From Trinickia mobilis (lineage in GTDB: Bacteria > Pseudomonadota > Gammaproteobacteria > Burkholderiales > Burkholderiaceae), in NCBI RefSeq assembly GCF_017315705.1, contig NZ_JAFLRF010000014.1, positions 96,637 through 160,636 on the forward strand: 64,000 nucleotides of DNA, read 5' to 3'. Shown here piece by piece: positions 60,164-64,000 of the stretch. Positions within the stretch are counted from its first letter, which is position 1; the number at the start of each line of letters is the position of its first letter. The notes beneath the pieces are model-generated. The model was given only the letters and a program-made list of their open reading frames with translations, did no database searches and was not told the DNA's origin. A program made the translations under genes and the position numbers.

Positions 60164-60967
60164 ATGAGCGAAACGAATCCGGATTCCAAAACGTCGATTC
60201 AGGTCATCGAGCGCATGATGCGCCTGTTGGACGCCCTCGCCGCCCATACCGACCCGGTCAGCCTCAAGGAACTTGCCCAGCGCACCGATCTGCATCCATC
60301 GACGGCCCACCGCATTCTGAACGACATGGTGACCTGCCGCCTGGTGGACCGCTCCGACCCCGGCACGTACCGGCTCGGCATGCGGCTGCTGGAACTCGGC
60401 AACCTCGTCAAAGCCCGCCTTTCGGTGCGCGACGCCGCACTGCAGCCGATGCGCGAGCTGCACCGGATGACGGGGCAGACCGTCAATCTGTCGGTGCGGC
60501 AGGGCGATGAGATCGTCTATATCGAGCGCGCCTATTCGGAGCGCTCGGGCATGCAGGTGGTGCGGGCGATCGGCGGACGCGCGCCGCTGCACCTGACCTC
60601 TGTCGGCAAGCTCTTTCTCGCGGCCGACGAATCGTCACGCGTTCGCGCTTACGCGACGCGCACCGGGCTCTCGGGGCACACGCAAAACAGCATTACGGAT
60701 ATCTCGAAGCTCGAGCGCGAGCTGCTGCATGTCCGGCAGCAGGCCTGCGCGCGCGATAACGAAGAGCTCGAGCTGGGCGTGCGCTGCATCGCAGCAGGGA
60801 TTTACGACGATACGGGCAAGCTGGTGGCGGGCCTGTCGCTGTCAGCGCCGGCCGACCGGCTGCAGGACGCCTGGCTAGGCCAGGTAAGCCGTACCGCGCT
60901 CGTGATTTCGGAATCGCTCGGCTATCGGCCGGAAGCAGCGCATTCGGACGCTCATAAGCGAGCTTGA
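60164..60967 (+). CDS. IclR-family transcriptional regulator
   Basis: This 267-residue regulator has an N-terminal winged helix-turn-helix (SLKELAQRTDLHPSTAHRIL, about 36-55) and a C-terminal IclR ligand-binding domain with EELELGVRCIAAGIYD. It is divergent from lutAB, which suggests that it controls lactate use in response to a small carboxylate. The effector is not known. It ends about 105 bases before a palindromic terminator. Confidence 0.92.
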   Translation: MSETNPDSKTSIQVIERMMRLLDALAAHTDPVSLKELAQRTDLHPSTAHRILNDMVTCRLVDRSDPGTYRLGMRLLELGNLVKARLSVRDAALQPMRELHRMTGQTVNLSVRQGDEIVYIERAYSERSGMQVVRAIGGRAPLHLTSVGKLFLAADESSRVRAYATRTGLSGHTQNSITDISKLERELLHVRQQACARDNEELELGVRCIAAGIYDDTGKLVAGLSLSAPADRLQDAWLGQVSRTALVISESLGYRPEAAHSDAHKRA

Positions 60968-61072
60968 GGGGCAGGCCATGCCCCTTCGGCGCCTTTGCTC
61001 CGATTCGCGGGCGCGATGGACTTGGGCGGCTCCCTGCGCGCCCATCAAGCGCACCGATCGATGATCCATAAA

Positions 61073-61096
61073 AAAGCCCCGCAATTGCGGGGCTTT
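61073..61096. terminator. Bidirectional palindromic terminator
   Basis: A 24-base perfect palindrome, AAAGCCCCGCAA mirrored by TTGCGGGGCTTT, is flanked by A and T residues on both sides. It lies between the convergent regulator gene and pbpG and can serve both. Confidence 0.9.
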
Positions 61097-61118
61097 AAAA
61101 ATTAGGGACGCGCTAGAA

Positions 61119-62300
61119 TCACGTGCCGCTGCCGCCTGCATCGGCGCTGGTGATGCGTTGAGCGCCGCCGGCGTCGAGCCAATTGCGCACGCGCGTCGCG
61201 TCGGCGAATCGCGAATACTTGCCCGACGAATCCAGCAACACCATGATCACCGGACGGCCTTCGATCGTGGCCTGCATCACGAGGCACTCACCGGCTTCGT
61301 TGATGAAGCCCGTCTTCTGCAGGCCGATATCCCAAGTCGGGTTGCGCACCAGCGCATTCGTGCTGCGATAGGCCAGCGTACGCTTGCCGGTGAAGACGTC
61401 ATAGCTTTCGTCCGTCGAGAACCTGCGGATCAGCGGATATTGATACGCCGCGTTGACCATCTTTATGAGATCGCGCGCGCTCGAGACGTTCTGGCTCGTC
61501 AAACCGGTCGGGTTTTCGAAGTGCGTATCGGTCATGCCGAGCTGCTTCGCCTTCGCATTCATCGCCTCCAGGAACGCCGGGCGGCCGCCCGGATAGTAGC
61601 GCGACAGCGCCGCCGCGGCGCGGTTTTCCGACGCCATCAGCGCGATATGCAGCATATCTTCACGCGATAGCACCGAGCCGACCGACAAACGCGAGCCCGT
61701 GTTCTTTTCGTAATCGCGATCTTCGTCGGTGACTTCGATCTGATCGGTCATCGGCAGCTTCGAATCCAGCACGACCATCGCGGTCATCAGCTTCGTGATC
61801 GACGCGATCGGCACGACAGCGCGCGAGTTTTTGTCGAACAGCGTGTCGCCCGTATTCTGATCGACGACGTAAGCGACGCTAGAACGCAATGCGAGCGCGT
61901 CAGGCGTGTCGTGCAGGCCGAACACCTGCCCGACCGACTGCGGACGCGGCGCGAACGCCACTTTGCGCACCGCCGTGTGACGGCCATGCGCGTTCATCGT
62001 ATAGGAGACGCGCTTCTTCTTCGATTCGACGCGAGCCGGCGCCTGATCGCTCTGCGCGGACGCGGTTTTCGCGGCGTTCGACGATTTTCGCGTGGTTTCC
62101 GAAGAGAGTTTCTTCTTGTGCAGCTTGGCCGATTTCGACGGCGCGGCCGTCGCGGGGGCTGATGAGTCGGCGGATGCGGCAAGGGCATTGACCGGAGCGG
62201 CAAGCGCTGCGGCAATCACCATCGAGGTGGCAACCGACATCGCGGTGCTTAGCGCCACACCTTGCATCACTTTGATCGACGAAAACATTTCGGTTTTCAT
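61119..62300 (-). CDS. pbpG: D-alanyl-D-alanine endopeptidase / penicillin-binding protein 7
   Basis: This is a 393-residue serine peptidase acting on peptidoglycan cross-links or stem peptides. Active-site motifs are SITK (S167-K170), SEN (224-226) and KTG (329-331). After the signal-like N-terminus (cleavage near residue 41) comes a Lys/Ser/Ala-rich stretch of about 80 residues before the catalytic domain. There is no clear C-terminal amphipathic anchor of the DacA kind, which favours PbpG. I start at ATG 62300. Confidence 0.9.
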   Translation of the reverse strand: MKTEMFSSIKVMQGVALSTAMSVATSMVIAAALAAPVNALAASADSSAPATAAPSKSAKLHKKKLSSETTRKSSNAAKTASAQSDQAPARVESKKKRVSYTMNAHGRHTAVRKVAFAPRPQSVGQVFGLHDTPDALALRSSVAYVVDQNTGDTLFDKNSRAVVPIASITKLMTAMVVLDSKLPMTDQIEVTDEDRDYEKNTGSRLSVGSVLSREDMLHIALMASENRAAAALSRYYPGGRPAFLEAMNAKAKQLGMTDTHFENPTGLTSQNVSSARDLIKMVNAAYQYPLIRRFSTDESYDVFTGKRTLAYRSTNALVRNPTWDIGLQKTGFINEAGECLVMQATIEGRPVIMVLLDSSGKYSRFADATRVRNWLDAGGAQRITSADAGGSGT

Positions 62301-62888
62301 TGGTGTTCTGTATAGAGCAGGCGAGAGTTTTCTCGCCAGTGTAGTAAAGCTGCGAAAAATAAGCAATATTAAGCACTTATCGAGTGTACTTAAACCGACT
62401 TATAAGAACGGATTGTAAAAAACCAATAAGCACCACGTAAGCAATCAAAAATATCGATCGCCGGGCCGGCGCAACGCTCACGGGCACCGCCATAGGCCTA
62501 TTCGACCTGCACTGGTGCGCGACCAGTACCGGCCGCACCTCACCGATAGCACTTATCCGCATATCGGCAATGCCAGCACGAACTTGAGCGGGGGAAAACA
62601 CGGATCGCGCCGATGGTACAACGAACGGTCGGCGCGCGAAGTCCGCCGGACAGCCTCCCATGCCGAATCTTAAGCGTCTGTTGCAATTCCCGAGGCGCGC
62701 GCATTCGACCGGGCAGTTTCCTTAACGTTCAATGACAATCTTCGGTTTACGCCCCAAATTCGCCCGCCACAATCGGATACCCTTCCGCCAACGCCGATCC
62801 GTCGCACGGCACAATCGGTGTAAATCCCATCAAGCGCCTCATTCTGCATTGACTTAAGGCGTTGTTTTATAGATAAATTCTCGACATT

Positions 62889-62899
62889 GTGCATTGCAC
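62889..62899. promoter_or_regulatory. GTGCA/TGCAC palindrome upstream of the phasin promoter
   Basis: GTGCA-T-TGCAC is a perfect inverted repeat 10 bases before the -35 box. PHB regulators of the PhaR type bind TGC/GCA-rich palindromes near phasin promoters, so this is a plausible operator, though unproven. Confidence 0.4.
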
Positions 62900-62908
62900 C
62901 AAATGTGC

Positions 62909-62936
62909 TTGACATTTGTACATGCCATTCTAAAAT
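62909..62936 (+). promoter_or_regulatory. Phasin promoter
   Basis: TTGACA (62909-62914) and TAAAAT (62931-62936) with a 16-base spacer form a near-consensus sigma-70 promoter. The phasin ATG is 113 bases further, leaving a leader of about 105 bases. Confidence 0.85.
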
Positions 62937-63048
62937 GGGAACCATTGTTGCGACGCACAATGCATCGCGCGCTTGAAGCGGTTCTCCTCTCGTTTTGCTG
63001 TCAAACCATCGATCTGCGCTAGACAGATCAAATCCCAGGAGCGTAAAC

Positions 63049-63624
63049 ATGACTCTGCTGACCCCCGAGCAATTTGCCGCAGCACAGAAGGCCAACCTCG
63101 AAGCTCTCTTCGATCTGACGAACAAGGCGTTCGAAGGCATCGAAAAGCTGGTTGAGCTGAACCTGCAAGTCGTGAAATCGACGCTCGCGGAAAGCCAGGA
63201 AAACGCACAACGTGCGCTGTCGACCAAAGACGCGCAAGAATTCCTCTCGCTTCAAGCCAGCCTGACGCAACCGGTGGCCGAAAAGGTTCTGTCGTACGGT
63301 CGTCATCTGTATGAAATCGCGTCGGCTACGCAAGCCGAATTCGCGAAGGTCGCAGAAGCGCAATACGAAGAGCAAAACCGCAAGGTCCAAGCGCTCGTCG
63401 ACAACGTCGCGAAGAACGCCCCGGCCGGCTCGGAAACCGCTGTCGCCGTGATGAAGTCGGCGATCACCGCCGCCAACACGACCTACGAAACGGTTCACAA
63501 GGCAACGAAGCAAGCTGTCGAAATCGCAGAAAGCAACTTCAACGCCGCCGCTACGGCTGCCACGAAGGCTGCTCAGCAAGCCGCTTCGCAAGCTTCGCGC
63601 GCAGCGAAGAAGCCGGTTGCCTAA
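63049..63624 (+). CDS. Phasin (PHB granule-associated protein)
   Basis: Phasins coat polyhydroxybutyrate granules and limit their fusion. The 191-residue protein starts [20 protein letters not shown], with AGGAG upstream, and is almost entirely helical and Ala/Lys/Glu-rich. It has the phasin-family [20 protein letters not shown] region and an Ala/Lys-rich C-terminal tail of the type that binds DNA or granules. The strong promoter fits a highly expressed granule protein. It is commonly named PhaP, but several paralogues usually exist. Confidence 0.93.
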   Translation: MTLLTPEQFAAAQKANLEALFDLTNKAFEGIEKLVELNLQVVKSTLAESQENAQRALSTKDAQEFLSLQASLTQPVAEKVLSYGRHLYEIASATQAEFAKVAEAQYEEQNRKVQALVDNVAKNAPAGSETAVAVMKSAITAANTTYETVHKATKQAVEIAESNFNAAATAATKAAQQAASQASRAAKKPVA

Positions 63625-63635
63625 AGTCGGTCCGT

Positions 63636-63751
63636 GCCCGCGGCATCTATCGCGGGCGCAAACGTTCAGTATCGTAAGCAATAGCGCGGCCTATCCGGTT
63701 CTCCCAGGCGGATAGGTTGCCCAGAGCCCCGATACGGCAAGCAGCGTATCG
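63636..63751 (+). other. Hairpin series in the phasin 3' region
   Basis: Three stem-loops stand in a row after the phasin stop: 63636-63657 (7 bp), 63686-63720 (12 bp including two G-U pairs) and 63730-63751 (7 bp). An intrinsic terminator follows. The set could be a long structured 3' untranslated region or a 3'-derived small RNA. Confidence 0.5.
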
Positions 63752-63755
63752 TTAC

Positions 63756-63781
63756 CCCGGCCCCTAGGCCGGGATTTTTTT
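63756..63781 (+). terminator. Intrinsic terminator of the phasin transcript
   Basis: A 7-bp stem CCCGGCC/GGCCGGG with a CCTA loop is followed by A and seven T. It ends the transcript about 150 bases after the phasin stop. Confidence 0.9.
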
Positions 63782-63809
63782 GTCGGCCAGAGTTAGCGCT
63801 TTACCCGCG

Positions 63810-63879
63810 GTCGACCGGAGTTAGTGCTTCAGTACTGACTCCGGCCCCATGCAGAGCACTTACTCGGGTCCCATGCAAC
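63810..63879 (-). repeat. Dispersed palindromic repeat, copy C (double unit, inverted)
   Basis: Read on the minus strand it begins GTTGCATGGGACCCGAGTAA and has two GAGT units, a hairpin with arms CCGGAGT and ACTCCGG, and GGTCGAC at its end. It is the inverse of copies A and B. The hairpin arms differ from copy A in the inner GCGCT part while pairing is largely kept. Confidence 0.85.
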
Positions 63880-63938
63880 TCTGCCGCGCAGTTCGCGAGT
63901 GCCGATGTCGGGTCCCGATCGCTGAATCGGCATAGGGG

Positions 63939-64000
63939 GCAGTCATATATGACTGCGCCCCTGCCATACCACCCGGCGTGCGGGTCCGCACCGGGCGGTT
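63939..64000. repeat. Palindrome and hairpin at the window end
   Basis: An 18-base perfect palindrome (GCAGTCATA mirrored by TATGACTGC, 63939-63956) is flanked by GGGG and CCCC. It is followed near 63972-63994 by a second hairpin with GTGCGG pairing with CCGCAC. The region then runs off the window. No gene is seen after the phasin terminator. The second hairpin resembles, from memory, sequence near group II intron reverse-transcriptase genes; this cannot be settled here. Confidence 0.5.

Larger units (their letters stand above)
62301..63048. other. pbpG-phasin intergenic region
   Basis: This is about 750 bases between the divergent pbpG and phasin genes. The pbpG side is AT-rich (62330-62460). 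Open frames on the minus strand, such as one at 62377-62661, have no family resemblance or good start. The phasin side holds a strong promoter at 62909-62936 and a GTGCA-T-TGCAC palindrome at 62889-62899. I see no other gene or RNA. Confidence 0.6.

Noticed and set aside
62377..62661. 94-codon open frame between pbpG and the phasin gene
   Set aside because: Its sequence has no conserved features and no good ribosome binding site, and it lies in a promoter-rich spacer.

Overview
The window is GC-rich (roughly 65% by eye), densely coded chromosomal DNA of a betaproteobacterium, almost certainly Burkholderia sensu lato (Burkholderia, Paraburkholderia, Caballeronia or Trinickia). This rests on protein character and gene order: cysS-alkA-accA-tilS-lysC, pyrG-kdsA-eno-ftsB, the lol permease-lolD-tatD-comEC group, recJ-prfB-lysS, and a complete isc operon followed by a phasin gene. 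It is core genome. I see no rRNA, tRNA, CRISPR array, prophage or intact insertion sequence. Sixty-two protein genes are called; only lysC is cut by the window edge.

Layout. 1-6189 (minus): cysS, a DNA glycosylase, accA, tilS and lysC. 6429-9202 (plus): a TPR protein, ppiA, ppiB, lpxH. 9209-11071 (minus): cysE, trmJ. 11474-17848 (plus): suhB, lplT, mutS and a degenerate metallophosphoesterase-like protein. 17828-18367 (minus): slyD. 18400-20122 (plus): roxA and a tiny Ala-rich lipoprotein. 20207-29326 (minus): a ten-gene run from a ferritin-like protein and a hydrolase through a PHP phosphoesterase, yciO, an M50 protease, trpS, a methyltransferase, dapA and bamC to an MBL hydrolase. 29520-31540 (plus): a gamma-carbonic anhydrase, hslO and a lipoprotein. 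31562-36210 (minus): pyrG-kdsA-eno-ftsB. 36434-42762 (minus): lol permease, lolD, tatD, comEC and a hydrolase. 43042-50525 (plus): an RpfE-like protein, recJ, a FitAB toxin-antitoxin pair, frameshifted prfB, lysS and a glycine-zipper protein. 50637-56680 (minus): iscRSUA-hscBA-fdx-iscX. 56786-59983 (minus): a low-molecular-weight phosphatase, a small membrane protein and lutBA. 60164-60967 (plus): an IclR regulator. 61119-62300 (minus): pbpG. 63049-63624 (plus): a phasin with a structured 3' region.

The genes serve envelope biogenesis (lpxH, kdsA, lplT, bamC, Lol, FtsB, PbpG), lysine and cysteine synthesis, translation and tRNA modification, DNA repair and uptake, Fe-S assembly, lactate oxidation and PHB granules.

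The least ordinary signals are these. A composite palindromic repeat is present in three dispersed copies (34.5, 53.9 and 63.8 kb). Five hairpins are packed between pyrG and kdsA. A terminator plus one repeat copy splits the isc operon. TrpS carries a Cys pattern like that of Fe-S-containing TrpRS. A metallophosphoesterase fold next to mutS has lost its metal ligands. A DNA glycosylase carries a histone-H1-like tail. The lut locus lacks lutC. The phasin 3' region looks like a possible small RNA. No clearly new multi-gene system was found; the repeat family is the best candidate for undescribed biology.
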